58,109 nucleotides of DNA from a virus: positions 1 to 58,109 of the IMG/VR virus record IMGVR_UViG_3300027983_000019, one strand, 5' to 3'. Positions 8,004 through 16,206 of the stretch are shown here, in pieces (within the stretch, counting starts at the first letter, position 1; each line of letters opens with the position of its first letter). The notes under the pieces were generated by a model. The model did not search any database. It was not told where the DNA came from and saw only the letters and a list, made by a program, of their open reading frames with translations. A program made the translations under genes and the position numbers.

Positions 8004-8249
8004 ATGGCAAAAAGTAAAAAAAGAGATGGTCACGCTAACCGAATTAAAATTAGAGCGGAAAAAAACAAATCAAAACAAAATTCATTTACCAAGGAATTTA
8101 AGGAGAAGTTAGATAAAGGTGTAGCTGAAGAATTAGCTAGACAAGCTCGTGAACTTAAAGGTAGGGAAATTGATGGAACGGAACAAAGAAGTGTACTAGA
8201 TACACCTATGAGTAAATCACCTATCATAAACACATCACCAAATCGTTAG
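8004..8249 (+). CDS. Hypothetical basic helical protein
   Basis: 81 residues, Lys/Arg-rich N-terminal half (AKSKKRDGHANRIKIRAEK) then an amphipathic helix (KEFKEKLDKGVAEELARQAR). Could bind nucleic acid; not recognised. Last gene before the NAD block. Confidence 0.55.
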   Translation: MAKSKKRDGHANRIKIRAEKNKSKQNSFTKEFKEKLDKGVAEELARQARELKGREIDGTEQRSVLDTPMSKSPIINTSPNR

Positions 8250-8299
8250 GTAGTTAAAATATTTTATACATATTTACATAAATTAATAAAAAATACAAT

Positions 8300-9514
8300 A
8301 TGATAATAAATAGTTTAATAGACTTAGATATCTACAAAATTACGATGATGCAACTAGCATATTTTAAACATCGTAATGTTGAAGTTGAATACAACTTTAA
8401 GAACAGGTCAAAAGATGTGAACCTTTTGGAGTACGTTAACATGGATGATTTAGTTAAGGAATTAGAACACGTAACCACGTTAAAAATGTCTGGTCGTGAA
8501 ATTGATACACTTAAAGAAACTGGATTATTTAAAGAGGAATTCTTGGATTTTTTAAGTAATCTAACACTACCTATGGTTAATGTAACAAAATCAATTCCAT
8601 TCAATACCTACGACATTAATGTTAGTGGTAATTGGTGTGATGTTATTTTGTGGGAGACATTAATACTATCCATCATTAATGAGTTATACCATAAGTCACA
8701 AATTAAAGATACATACCATATGGAAAGTACATACAATGAAGGTATGGATAGACTATATAGTAAGATTGAAAAGTTAAGGGGTGGTAAATATCGGTTTACT
8801 GAGTTCGGAACTAGACGAAGGTTTAGTAGAGAATGGCAGGAAATGGTTGTTAAAACACTTAAAAGGGAACACGATAACACCTTTGGTGGAATTGGTTTCC
8901 AAGGGACATCCAACGTTTATTTAGCAATGAAATTACACATACCATGTGTTGGGACATTCGCTCATGAAATGCCAATGGTTTATTCAGGTATTTACAATGA
9001 TGACCTAATCAGTTCACATAGAAAAATGTTAGATGACTGGTATGATTTTTATGGTAAGAGACTATCAATAGCTCTTACCGACACATATGGTAGTAAATTC
9101 TTTTTCGAGGACTTTACAGCAGAACAGGCAAGAGATTGGGATGGTTTCAGACAAGATAGTGGTGACCCATTTGTTTTCGGTGAAGAAGCTGAGGCTTTTT
9201 ATATCAGTAAAATGGTCGACCCAACAAATAAAGTTGTGGTATTCTCCGATGGACTTAATGTTGATAAAATTATAAAATTGGGTAATACGTTCAGGGGTAG
9301 AATTCAAACATTATTCGGATGGGGTACGAACTTATCAAATGATGTTGGATATCACACCTTATCAATGGTAGTTAAAGCGACGAAAGCTAATGGTCACGGA
9401 ACTGTTAAGTTGAGTGATAATCTGAATAAAGCTATTGGTACACCTGAAAACATAAAAAGGTTTACAGAAACCTTCGGATACACAAATAAAAATAAAGAAG
9501 AATTAATAAATTAA
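8300..9514 (+). CDS. pncB: Nicotinate phosphoribosyltransferase
   Basis: 404 residues, the usual PncB length. Signature segments in order: DIYKITMMQ near the start, FTEFGTRRRFSRE (about 170-185), GTSNVYLAM, GTFAHE, ALTDTYG, RQDSGDP, FSDGL and FGWGTNLSND. The family makes nicotinate mononucleotide from nicotinate and PRPP at the cost of ATP. The RRRFSRE and SDGL patterns favour nicotinate over nicotinamide as substrate. It heads a compact block with a NUDIX hydrolase and nadD (gaps of 2 and 4 bases). Confidence 0.92.
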   Translation: MIINSLIDLDIYKITMMQLAYFKHRNVEVEYNFKNRSKDVNLLEYVNMDDLVKELEHVTTLKMSGREIDTLKETGLFKEEFLDFLSNLTLPMVNVTKSIPFNTYDINVSGNWCDVILWETLILSIINELYHKSQIKDTYHMESTYNEGMDRLYSKIEKLRGGKYRFTEFGTRRRFSREWQEMVVKTLKREHDNTFGGIGFQGTSNVYLAMKLHIPCVGTFAHEMPMVYSGIYNDDLISSHRKMLDDWYDFYGKRLSIALTDTYGSKFFFEDFTAEQARDWDGFRQDSGDPFVFGEEAEAFYISKMVDPTNKVVVFSDGLNVDKIIKLGNTFRGRIQTLFGWGTNLSNDVGYHTLSMVVKATKANGHGTVKLSDNLNKAIGTPENIKRFTETFGYTNKNKEELIN

Positions 9515-9516
9515 AT

Positions 9517-10152
9517 ATGGAAGACACAGTAAAACAAGGGCCAGAAGTAATAAAAACAGAAGTAGTTTACGATGGTTATTTTAAAGTAAATAAATTAACG
9601 GTTAAGGATGGGGAAGTTGAGTACACAAGAGAGGTTTTCGAAAGGGGTCACAGTGTTGCTGGAATAGTCTTCAACACCATAACAGAAAAATATCTTTTCG
9701 TTAAGCAATTTAGAGCACCGACAGATGGTGACATGATTGAAATAGTTGCTGGTTCGTTAGATATCCCTGGTGAGGCACCAGCCGAAGCATTAAAACGTGA
9801 AATTGTTGAGGAAATGGGTTATAAGGTTGATTTAATTAACCACCTAAGAGACTTTTATTCAACACCAGGAGCTTGTTCTGAAGTTGTTTCATTATTCTAC
9901 GTTGAAGTTAGTGAGAAAATCGGAGACGGTGGTGGTGTTGACAATGAAAACATTGAGGTTGTTGAAGTTGATTACCTTGGTGCTACTGGTACACTCTTTT
10001 GGAACATGGATATTGAAAATGGGGGTAATATGATACCACCATACCAATTGATTGATGCTAAGTCTATTGTGGCTGTTAGTATGGTTGAAACAAGTAGAAT
10101 TTTGGGTGATATGTCTGATGTACTTACACAGGCTAAAATGAGAACAATGTAA
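9517..10152 (+). CDS. NUDIX hydrolase, probable ADP-ribose pyrophosphatase
   Basis: 211 residues. NUDIX box in AGSLDIPGEAPAEALKREIV followed by EEMGY: the REIVEEMG core is intact, with one extra residue between the first Gly and the Glu compared with the canonical spacing. FVKQFRAPTDGDMIEIVAG before the box and the downstream YSTPGACSE match the ADP-ribose pyrophosphatase subgroup. Expected to split ADP-ribose into AMP and ribose-5-phosphate, which could feed PRPP to pncB. Lies between pncB and nadD. Confidence 0.85.
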   Translation: MEDTVKQGPEVIKTEVVYDGYFKVNKLTVKDGEVEYTREVFERGHSVAGIVFNTITEKYLFVKQFRAPTDGDMIEIVAGSLDIPGEAPAEALKREIVEEMGYKVDLINHLRDFYSTPGACSEVVSLFYVEVSEKIGDGGGVDNENIEVVEVDYLGATGTLFWNMDIENGGNMIPPYQLIDAKSIVAVSMVETSRILGDMSDVLTQAKMRTM

Positions 10153-10156
10153 TATT

Positions 10157-10738
10157 ATGAAAAAAGTAGGTCTATATTTCGGGTCATTTAGCCCAATCCA
10201 CCATGGTCATCTTATCGTGGCAGACACGTTGTTGGGTATTTCTGACTTGGATGAAGTTTGGTTCGTCATAACACCAAAAAGTCCTGACAAGACAGATATA
10301 GACCTACTTTGCCATAATAAAAGATATGATATGTTAGAAAAAGTTATCGAAGATAACCCAAAACTACAGATATCAACAATTGAGTTTGACATGGAACAAC
10401 CCAACTACACACATAAAACGTTAGAAAAACTGAGGTTAAACAACCCAACAAATGAATTTGTTGTAATCATGGGGAGTGATAATGTTAACAATTTACAACA
10501 ATGGGTTGGTATAGATGAATGGAGACATCACCATAAGTTATATGTGGTTGAAAGACCATTAAATTATTTAGAACATGGTTCATTAATGTGGTATGGTCAA
10601 GGTAATTATAAAATTTTCGAAATTCCTCAGATAAACATTTCATCCACTATGATACGTGGGAATATTAAGAGTGGTAAATCAATAAAGTATTTGGTTCCCA
10701 ACAACATTATTAATGACATCACTAAAAACTATGGTTAA
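10157..10738 (+). CDS. nadD: Nicotinate-mononucleotide adenylyltransferase
   Basis: 193 residues. GLYFGSFSPIHHGHLIVAD carries the GxFxPxHxGH nucleotidyltransferase motif, VVIMGSDNVNNLQQW is the NadD-type substrate loop, and INISSTMIRGNIKSG is the C-terminal ISSTxIR motif. It adenylates NaMN (or NMN). With pncB it leaves only NadE, presumably host supplied, to complete NAD+. Confidence 0.92.
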   Translation: MKKVGLYFGSFSPIHHGHLIVADTLLGISDLDEVWFVITPKSPDKTDIDLLCHNKRYDMLEKVIEDNPKLQISTIEFDMEQPNYTHKTLEKLRLNNPTNEFVVIMGSDNVNNLQQWVGIDEWRHHHKLYVVERPLNYLEHGSLMWYGQGNYKIFEIPQINISSTMIRGNIKSGKSIKYLVPNNIINDITKNYG

Positions 10739-11093
10739 TCGATTCACAACATTTTTAAAAAACTTAACCTTCGTCGTAAGACCAAGGTATTGGTTGATGA
10801 ATTATCAATATAGTAAATCATGGGATATTAAACTAAATAAGTTATTAGATGAACACACATTTACAATAATAGGCCGACACACTGCTAAATTAGGTCCTAT
10901 TGATTTATGGATATCTAATTACCCATACGGTTCATACAGAAACCCATCGTACATTTGTAGACCATCGAGATTAACAATAATAAGATGTTGTAAAAAGTTA
11001 AAAAAGGACCAATACAATATAAATAACCCACCAAAAATCAATAAAATATCACCTAAAAAATATATAATCAGTTTTAAATTCGTTAACACATGA
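10731..11093 (+). CDS. Hypothetical protein downstream of nadD
   Basis: 120 residues from the ATG at 10731, overlapping the nadD stop by eight bases; a further in-frame ATG at 10713 is possible. Basic, with RPRYWLMNYQYSKSWD and DLWISNYPYGSYRNPSYICRPS; the latter (WxxNxPYGxGxxxxxxxRPSR) resembles a phage family often found beside DNA-metabolism genes. Function unknown. Confidence 0.55.
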   Translation: MVNRFTTFLKNLTFVVRPRYWLMNYQYSKSWDIKLNKLLDEHTFTIIGRHTAKLGPIDLWISNYPYGSYRNPSYICRPSRLTIIRCCKKLKKDQYNINNPPKINKISPKKYIISFKFVNT

Positions 11094-11281
11094 TACCAAA
11101 CAAACACATAAAAAGACATAAACTAGTAGAACCAAAATGGGAAACAATAAACAACAACTACCTTAACAATCTTGAAGCTTTTAGACAAATATATCTTAAT
11201 AGTGCATATGGTACTACTAATTCAAATAGGTTTATTACTTGTGATATTGTGGTTAGTGGTTCAACAAGCTATAACCTATGA
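11090..11281 (+). CDS. Hypothetical small protein
   Basis: 63 residues, coupled by ATGA overlaps to both neighbours. No recognised motif. Confidence 0.55.
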   Translation: MIPNKHIKRHKLVEPKWETINNNYLNNLEAFRQIYLNSAYGTTNSNRFITCDIVVSGSTSYNL

Positions 11282-11628
11282 GATTAATTATAGCTGGTGG
11301 TAGATACTTTATGGATTATAACCTAATGAAAAAAAAGTTAGATATAATCCTTTCTAATGTTGTTGAAGATATTGAGATAGTTTCGGGAATGGCGAATGGG
11401 GCTGATACGCTAGGTTTGAGATACGCTAGTGAAAATAAATTATTTGTTAAGGAATTTTATGCAGAATGGGGTAAACATGGTAAAAAGGCTGGACCCATAA
11501 GAAACAAGGAAATGGCTGAATACGCCACACATTGTGTTTGTTTTTGGGATGGGGTAAGTCGTGGTACTGAAAATATGATTAGTTTATCTAAAAAATATGG
11601 GTTAATTCTTATAGTGGTTAATTATTAA
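11278..11628 (+). CDS. DUF2493 / SLOG-fold nucleotide-binding protein
   Basis: 116 residues. LIIAGGRYF at the start, IVSGMANGADTLGLRYA, FYAEWGKHGKKAGPIRNKEM and FWDGVSRGTENMI reproduce the Rossmann-like pattern of DUF2493 (YspA-type) proteins: G-G-R, G-x-GAD, P-x-RN..M. The SLOG superfamily binds nucleotide ligands. Last gene of the operon that starts at pncB, so a link to NAD or ADP-ribose sensing is attractive but inferred. Confidence 0.75.
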   Translation: MRLIIAGGRYFMDYNLMKKKLDIILSNVVEDIEIVSGMANGADTLGLRYASENKLFVKEFYAEWGKHGKKAGPIRNKEMAEYATHCVCFWDGVSRGTENMISLSKKYGLILIVVNY

Positions 11629-11641
11629 CCCATATTTTTTT
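11598..11641 (+). terminator. Terminator of the NAD operon
   Basis: Outer arms TGGGTTAAT and ATTAACCCA enclose the end of the DUF2493 gene and are followed by a T-run. Confidence 0.6.
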
Positions 11642-11650
11642 GATATTCAT
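11618..11650 (-). pseudogene. 5' relic of a gene-array family copy
   Basis: After the last repeat of array C1 the usual upstream box (CCATTTATAATT) and ATGAATATCAAAAAAATA (MNIKKI) appear, then the frame is replaced by the end of the convergent terminator and stops. This looks like the surviving start of a third minus-strand copy, deleted by recombination. Confidence 0.6.
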
Positions 11651-11673
11651 AATTATAAATGGTTTACTTATCT

Positions 11674-11769
11674 AGTCCCTTTATTCCATACACCTCATCC
11701 AACAAATATTAAGTTTTGAAAATAATATCCGTAGGTATGAGTCCCGTTATTCCATATGCTTTATCCAAC
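11674..11769 (-). repeat. CRISPR-like gene-terminal array C1
   Basis: On the minus strand: coding repeat at 11769-11734, 30-base spacer at 11733-11704, terminal repeat matching over 30 bases at 11703-11674, then divergence into the next (relic) gene's upstream box. The terminal copy reads GTTGGATGAGGTGTATGG, closer to the consensus than the coding copy (GGATAAAGCATATGG). Confidence 0.85.
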
Positions 11770-12050
11770 CATATGGTTGTAACTTCCTGAATTTTATTAT
11801 AATTAATCCCAAAACGGGACCCCAAAAGTGACCATATTTCATCATATTTAATATAACAATTCCCATTTTCTTCATCCCGATAATAAAAAAACAATTTTTC
11901 ATAATTATCATCAACATAATATATTTTATCACCCCTAACAACCGGTGTCAAATCACTAAAATTATCAATTAACCACGAAAGTGGGGTTTCGACATCATTG
12001 ACCCAATCGAAGTTATCAATTTCTTCCTTTATTATTTTTCTAATATCCAT
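11709..12050 (-). CDS. Gene-array family protein, copy C1
   Basis: 113 residues from ATG at 12050, preceded on its strand by AACTATTTATAAAC. N-terminus MDIRKIIKEEIDNFDW, then ETPLSWLIDNFSDLTPVV, the FFYYRDEENGNCYIKYDEIW segment and C-terminal TTIWLDKAYGITGLIP encoded by the first repeat. The tail TDIIFKT is spacer-encoded. See copy B for the cleavage-site argument. Confidence 0.8.
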   Translation of the reverse strand: MDIRKIIKEEIDNFDWVNDVETPLSWLIDNFSDLTPVVRGDKIYYVDDNYEKLFFYYRDEENGNCYIKYDEIWSLLGSRFGINYNKIQEVTTIWLDKAYGITGLIPTDIIFKT

Positions 12051-12064
12051 GTTTATAAATAGTT

Positions 12065-12433
12065 TTAATCCTCCCAATACACAAATTCTCGAAGTTGGCC
12101 AACCCATAGTGTTGGGTGTCCTGTTATCCCATATACTTTATCCAACCATATGGTTGTAACTTCCTCAACTTCACCGGTGTTAAGACCGAAATAAGTCAAC
12201 AAAACACCCCATATTACCTCATAATCAATAAATAATATACTACCTTCTTCATTTTTATTATAATAAAAAAACGCTTCTTTTTTATCATCAACATAAAAGG
12301 TTTCGTCACCCTTAACAACCGGTGTCAAATCACCAAAATTATTGATTAACCACGAAAGTGGGGTTTCAATACCCGATTGGTCAATCCAATCGAAGTTATC
12401 AATTTCTTCTTTTATTATTTTTCTAATGTTCAT
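12065..12433 (-). CDS. Gene-array family protein, copy C2 (divergent)
   Basis: 122 residues, upstream box AACTATTTATAATT. N-terminal half almost identical to copy B; from KKEAFFYYNKNEEGSILF onward more divergent. The C-terminus TTIWLDKVYGITGHPT is the coding repeat, and the tail runs through the spacer (LWVGQLREF) into a badly decayed repeat, stopping at 12065. Confidence 0.8.
   Translation of the reverse strand: MNIRKIIKEEIDNFDWIDQSGIETPLSWLINNFGDLTPVVKGDETFYVDDKKEAFFYYNKNEEGSILFIDYEVIWGVLLTYFGLNTGEVEEVTTIWLDKVYGITGHPTLWVGQLREFVYWED
12081..12146 (-). repeat. CRISPR-like gene-terminal array C2
   Basis: Coding repeat at 12146-12111 and a 30-base spacer at 12110-12081. The next repeat is reduced to a decayed remnant (GTATTGGGAGGATTAAAAC) fused to the upstream box of copy C1. 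Confidence 0.7.
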
Positions 12434-12455
12434 AATTATAAATAGTTTACGGCAT

Positions 12456-12488
12456 TAAAAACCCCCGTTAATATTAACGGGGGTTAGT
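12456..12488 (-). terminator. Terminator of the tmRNA transcript
   Basis: AACCCCCGTTAATATTAACGGGGGTT-type perfect hairpin (arms CCCCCGTTAA / TTAACGGGGG) followed on the minus strand by T-run, immediately downstream of the tmRNA 3' end. Confidence 0.85.
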
Positions 12489-12492
12489 GTTG

Positions 12493-12894
12493 TGGACCTA
12501 GAGGGCTTCGAACCCCTCGTGTTGCCCAATATTCAATAAGTCTTCTACATGTTTATTCTATTTTTCTAAATAGACAAAATACAGAGTTCCCTTATTACTG
12601 TTCGGTTTACTCAGAACTAATCTTCAGTCATCTCTTTTTATGGTAGTGATTACACCTTGTTTCCGATTCTGTGTGACTTTACGTTTTACCCCTATCGGTT
12701 GTCAGGTTGTAAAGGTATTCAACATAGTCTAACTACGCTGTTACTGCTACACCATCAGTAACAAAGTTACCAACAGTTGCATCTGCTAAAATGTCTCCAT
12801 TTAAAATTGTGATACGATTAATTAACGTGACTATTATCATCTCACGACATGCTTACACTGTACATCTTATTGACAGTCAATTCCATTTAGGCCC
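12493..12894 (-). ncRNA. ssrA: tmRNA (trans-translation RNA)
   Basis: 402 bases. The 5' end GGGCCTA pairs with 3' TAGGTCC (one G-U) as the tRNA-like acceptor; the T-arm GAGGGGTTCGAAGCCCTC and discriminator A precede the 3' end, and AATGGAATTGAC matches the conserved 5' tmRNA segment. An open frame from GCA at 12786 to TAG at 12733 encodes a tag ADATVGNFVTDGVAVTA. It ends in a hydrophobic-small pattern (VAVTA) rather than the usual ALAA. The 3' CCA is not encoded. Works with SmpB and the host ribosome to rescue stalled translation. Confidence 0.9.
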
Positions 12895-12911
12895 ATAAAT
12901 CAAAGAACAAA

Positions 12912-12995
12912 TGGGAAAAATCAAGATTCGAACTTGCTTAGTGTGGTCCTCTCTAGTTGGGTCGTTCCACGAATTGGTTTCTCATACCTTTTCCC
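12912..12995 (-). tRNA. tRNA-like element upstream of tmRNA (anticodon not resolved)
   Basis: Acceptor arms GGGAAAA / TTTTCCC and T-arm CAAGTTCGAATCTTG are clear. The 45 bases between do not fold into convincing D and anticodon arms by eye and I found no loop with U33. May be a degenerate or unusual class II tRNA co-transcribed with tmRNA. Confidence 0.4.
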
Positions 12996-13007
12996 CGTTA
13001 CTTGATA

Positions 13008-13038
13008 CAAATATATGTATTAATATTTGATTAAACAA
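13008..13038 (-). promoter_or_regulatory. Host-type promoter for the tmRNA unit
   Basis: On the minus strand TTG, 20 bases, then TATATTTG: the Bacteroidota housekeeping pattern (TTG…TAnnTTTG). Confidence 0.75.
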
Positions 13039-13048
13039 GCGGGTTGGT

Positions 13049-13249
13049 TCAATTAAACGCCTCTTGAGCTAATTTAGTTGCTTTATCCTCTAAAATTTTC
13101 ATCTCAGATTTTAATTCAATAATTTTAGCTTGGTCACCATCTTGTGGTGTGATGTTTGTTTCTAACTCTCTTACTTGTGTTGCTTTTCTAGCGTGGTCTC
13201 CCAATAACTGGTCATACAATGCTGCCTTTTCTTTTGTCGTTAAACTCAT
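13049..13249 (-). CDS. Small coiled-coil protein
   Basis: 66 residues, heptad-like ATQVRELETNITPQDGDQ … IIELKSEMKILEDKATKLAQ. Probably an oligomerising helix; no function recognised. Confidence 0.6.
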   Translation of the reverse strand: MSLTTKEKAALYDQLLGDHARKATQVRELETNITPQDGDQAKIIELKSEMKILEDKATKLAQEAFN

Positions 13250-13312
13250 ATCTATATATTTTTATTTTCTTTAAAGATATTATTAAATACTTATAAGTAA
13301 ATACATAGAATT

Positions 13313-13525
13313 ATGGGAATGGATGTAATAGTGGGTTTATTTATCATGTTAGCGTTAGGTAATTTAATCATTATCTTAGTTTTAATAAATAAAATGAGTG
13401 AATTAACCAACGTGATTAAACAGAATAGTATGGTGTTAGATAGTAACAACATTAATATGAAAATGATAACTAAAATTTTAGAGGGTGTGTATAGTAAAAT
13501 TAAATCCCCTATTAATTTTAATTAG
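13313..13525 (+). CDS. Small membrane-anchored protein
   Basis: 70 residues: one N-terminal membrane helix (VIVGLFIMLALGNLIIILVL) followed by a polar helix. Its TAG overlaps the GTG of the next gene by one base. Confidence 0.6.
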   Translation: MGMDVIVGLFIMLALGNLIIILVLINKMSELTNVIKQNSMVLDSNNINMKMITKILEGVYSKIKSPINFN

Positions 13526-13932
13526 TGTCTGTTAGGAAACCTAAATCAAAAGTTAAATTAACTTTAAGGGAAGAGAACACCCTAAAAGAATGTAAAAAAC
13601 TTATCCGAGATAATCCAAAAATTAAAAGAAAGAAGTTGGATAAAATGAAGGATTTAGATAAAAGGTTGTATTATATAAAAGTGTGGGTGATTACTGAAAG
13701 TCAACCAATACACACATTAAGAAATTCCAAAAAAAGATGTTGGAGAGGTACTGGGTGTTATCACCTGGACCACATTGTTAGTATAAGTTATGGATTTTTG
13801 AATAAATTACCCCCTGAAAAAATTGGTAGTATGGATAACTTAAGATTTTTACATTGGACTAAGAATATTAAAAAAGGGAGTACGATGACTGAAGCTAGTC
13901 ACCGTACATTAAGAAGACTTAAACGAGATTAA
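13525..13932 (+). CDS. HNH endonuclease
   Basis: 135 residues, GTG start directly at the previous stop. HNH core in YHLDHIVSISYGFLNKL and MDNLRFLHWTKNIKKGS (DH, N, N residues visible). N-terminal half is basic. Could be a homing endonuclease or a packaging/processing nuclease; unlike the HEGs at 27 and 34 kb it is not inside an RNA operon. Confidence 0.75.
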   Translation: MSVRKPKSKVKLTLREENTLKECKKLIRDNPKIKRKKLDKMKDLDKRLYYIKVWVITESQPIHTLRNSKKRCWRGTGCYHLDHIVSISYGFLNKLPPEKIGSMDNLRFLHWTKNIKKGSTMTEASHRTLRRLKRD

Positions 13933-14336
13933 TATTCATCATCAGTTTGTTCGTAATTTATTAATTCATCCTCTGTGGGTCTAACAAATGGTTCCTTACA
14001 TACAAAGGCTTCGTAATAATTGTGAGCCACAATTACCTCATAGTGTGGGTGTGAACCATCATCGTCTTGCCATTTTAAAGCAATAACGGTTGTTCCACCA
14101 CTACTTATTCTTGTTCTCCAATATTGGCTGTCGGGGTTGTTTTCAAAGTATGTTAAACATTTGTCTACCCATAGGTTAATATCTTCGTTAGAAGCTGTAG
14201 AACCACTAAACTTAAAGTAGTCATTCATAATTTCATTACTATCTTCTCTAATAATAAATTTACCATCTGGATAGATTGGTCTACCCATTTTTTCATGTTT
14301 GGTTGGTGTGAATTTGTGTCTAATTTCTGTATTCAT
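13929..14336 (-). CDS. Hypothetical protein
   Basis: 135 residues, coupled (four-base overlap) to the upstream cREC gene. SSGGTTVIALKWQDDDGSHPHY suggests a beta-rich fold. Not recognised. Confidence 0.6.
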   Translation of the reverse strand: MNTEIRHKFTPTKHEKMGRPIYPDGKFIIREDSNEIMNDYFKFSGSTASNEDINLWVDKCLTYFENNPDSQYWRTRISSGGTTVIALKWQDDDGSHPHYEVIVAHNYYEAFVCKEPFVRPTEDELINYEQTDDEY

Positions 14337-14737
14337 AGGTCTAAATGTTTTTTTGCGTTTTCTAAATAGGATTTGATGTTTCTTCGACCCACGGGGTTAG
14401 CTGAATGTACTTGATATTCAGGTAATTTTAACCCATTATCATCACAATACGTAACTAAAAATTTAGCTGAATCCAAACCCGTTTCCTCAACACCCAATTC
14501 TTCAGTTGTATAACCATCCCAATCATTAAAATCCATATCATAGTGGATATCAGCCAAATCATGGTCAAAGGATACATGTGTTGGTACCCCATTTTTTTTA
14601 ACCCATGTAACGAAATCCCGATGTGTTTTAACCACATCCCATTCATCATTAAAGTATAACCTAGCCCAATCTTGTACTAAGTGACAAGCATCTTTGGGTT
14701 GTCTCATATCATCCAGGAAAAGTTTTTTATCTATCAT
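14333..14737 (-). CDS. Receiver-like cREC domain protein
   Basis: 134 residues. KLFLDDMRQPKDA, VSFDHDLADI and VHSANPVGRRNIKSYLE are the three conserved blocks of the cyclic-phosphate-processing receiver (cREC) family, in which receiver-like acidic residues are retained. The family is linked by others to nucleotide-signal defence contexts; here it could counter a host signal, which is inference. Upstream sequence carries a TATATTTG box. Confidence 0.75.
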   Translation of the reverse strand: MIDKKLFLDDMRQPKDACHLVQDWARLYFNDEWDVVKTHRDFVTWVKKNGVPTHVSFDHDLADIHYDMDFNDWDGYTTEELGVEETGLDSAKFLVTYCDDNGLKLPEYQVHSANPVGRRNIKSYLENAKKHLDL

Positions 14738-14917
14738 ACAACAAATATAGTAAAATATTTACAATAAACAAAGTAAATATATATTTAAGAGTATAATGGT
14801 TAACACCATCTTTTAAGTGGTCAGAGAACTACTCTGTTGAGTTATCTAATTTTTATATGAATTAGGTTACAATATCATTTGAAGGATACTAATAACAAAA
14901 GTAAAAATTAATTAATT

Positions 14918-15643
14918 ATGTCAAAAACAGAAATGCCTAGTGCTCACATCACAGTGAACTCTGGAAGAAAAAAAGTAAAAGAAGTTAACAATGTTTATCT
15001 TAACAATGGTCAGGAATTCGAAATCGAATTATTTAACCCAACAACCAATATTGTATTAACAAAAATCAAAATAAATAACAATTCAATTTCTAGTGGTGGT
15101 ATCATATTAAGACCAGGTGAAAGAATATACCTAGAAAGATATATTGACACACCAAAAAAGTTCTTATTTGATACATATGAGGTTGGTGGTGGTTCTTCCG
15201 AACAAAAGGCTATACTAAAAAACGGTTTGATTGAGGTTGAGTTTTTTAATGAGGATATCTCCCAATATTCATTAAAAAACTCAACAACTATTATTCGTAA
15301 TTACAATACATATAATTCACCATATTTAAATCAAACAACCCCATATTGTGCTAATAATAACTTACAGGGCTCTTCAATTAACACAATGATGGGTATTGGT
15401 AGTACTAATTCCCTTTCTGTGGAAACAGGTCGGGTTGAACAGGGTTCTAATTCAAACCAAACATTTGAAACACTTGATAAAAAATTTTTCTCATTTTCTT
15501 TTGAAAAAGTTATCTACCACCTTAAACCAACATCGACAGAACCAAAAACAACAACAGAGGTACTAACAAAGTATTGTACCGAATGTGGTAAAAAAGCCAA
15601 ACCATCTAATAAATTTTGTTCTAACTGTGGAACAAAACTATAA
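14918..15643 (+). CDS. Zinc-ribbon protein, probable virion or decoration component
   Basis: 241 residues. N-terminal domain (VYLNNGQEFEIELFNPTTNI…LRPGERIYLERYID) is beta-rich and matches a protein type I associate with large T4-like phages. A poorly conserved middle (Asn/Ser-rich) leads to a C-terminal CTECGKKAKPSNKFCSNCG zinc ribbon with two CxxC pairs. Long upstream non-coding stretch (14738-14917) and its own terminator suggest a highly expressed single gene. Confidence 0.6.
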   Translation: MSKTEMPSAHITVNSGRKKVKEVNNVYLNNGQEFEIELFNPTTNIVLTKIKINNNSISSGGIILRPGERIYLERYIDTPKKFLFDTYEVGGGSSEQKAILKNGLIEVEFFNEDISQYSLKNSTTIIRNYNTYNSPYLNQTTPYCANNNLQGSSINTMMGIGSTNSLSVETGRVEQGSNSNQTFETLDKKFFSFSFEKVIYHLKPTSTEPKTTTEVLTKYCTECGKKAKPSNKFCSNCGTKL

Positions 15644-15662
15644 ATAATGAATGTTAACCATA

Positions 15663-15696
15663 AAGAAAAAGGGACCTATTAAGGTCCCTTTTTTGA
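15663..15696. terminator. Bidirectional terminator
   Basis: AAAAAGGGACCTATTAAGGTCCCTTTTTT between convergent genes: perfect arms, A-run and T-run on either side. Confidence 0.85.
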
Positions 15697-15697
15697 T

Positions 15698-16150
15698 TTA
15701 CTCTGAATATCTAAAAGTTATGTTATTGTCGTTAGGGTTATCATCTAAACCCGTTTCCTCAACAATATCATATTCACCCCCATCATCTATGAAAATCTTC
15801 TTATACGATACCTCAACATCATCTATATATACATATAATTTGTAGTAATAATCTTTAGCTGACCATAAACCAAGTTCAACCATATCACCATCTTTCATTT
15901 CCCAATAATCATATTCCCATCTACGACTAACTGATGCGAATGATGGTGATGGAAAATGTTCCCCATAATTATACTCCGTTTGATAAACAGGTGTCACTGT
16001 TAACTCCAACCAATTAGTATACCCAAAATCAGGTGTTTGTATAAACTCGATTACATATTTAATTCTATGTAACCTTTCTTCTTTTTTACAAGAAATTAAT
16101 ACAATTGTTGTTAATATGATGAAAAATATTTTAGTTGTTAATCTTGTCAT
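15698..16150 (-). CDS. Lipoprotein
   Basis: 150 residues with signal FFIILTTIVLISCKKEE (lipobox LISC). Beta-rich acidic body. Envelope localisation expected; function unknown. Confidence 0.7.
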   Translation of the reverse strand: MTRLTTKIFFIILTTIVLISCKKEERLHRIKYVIEFIQTPDFGYTNWLELTVTPVYQTEYNYGEHFPSPSFASVSRRWEYDYWEMKDGDMVELGLWSAKDYYYKLYVYIDDVEVSYKKIFIDDGGEYDIVEETGLDDNPNDNNITFRYSE

Positions 16151-16206
16151 AATACATATTTATTGGGTTCCCTACAAATATACAATAATCATATTGAATG
16201 GCAATA

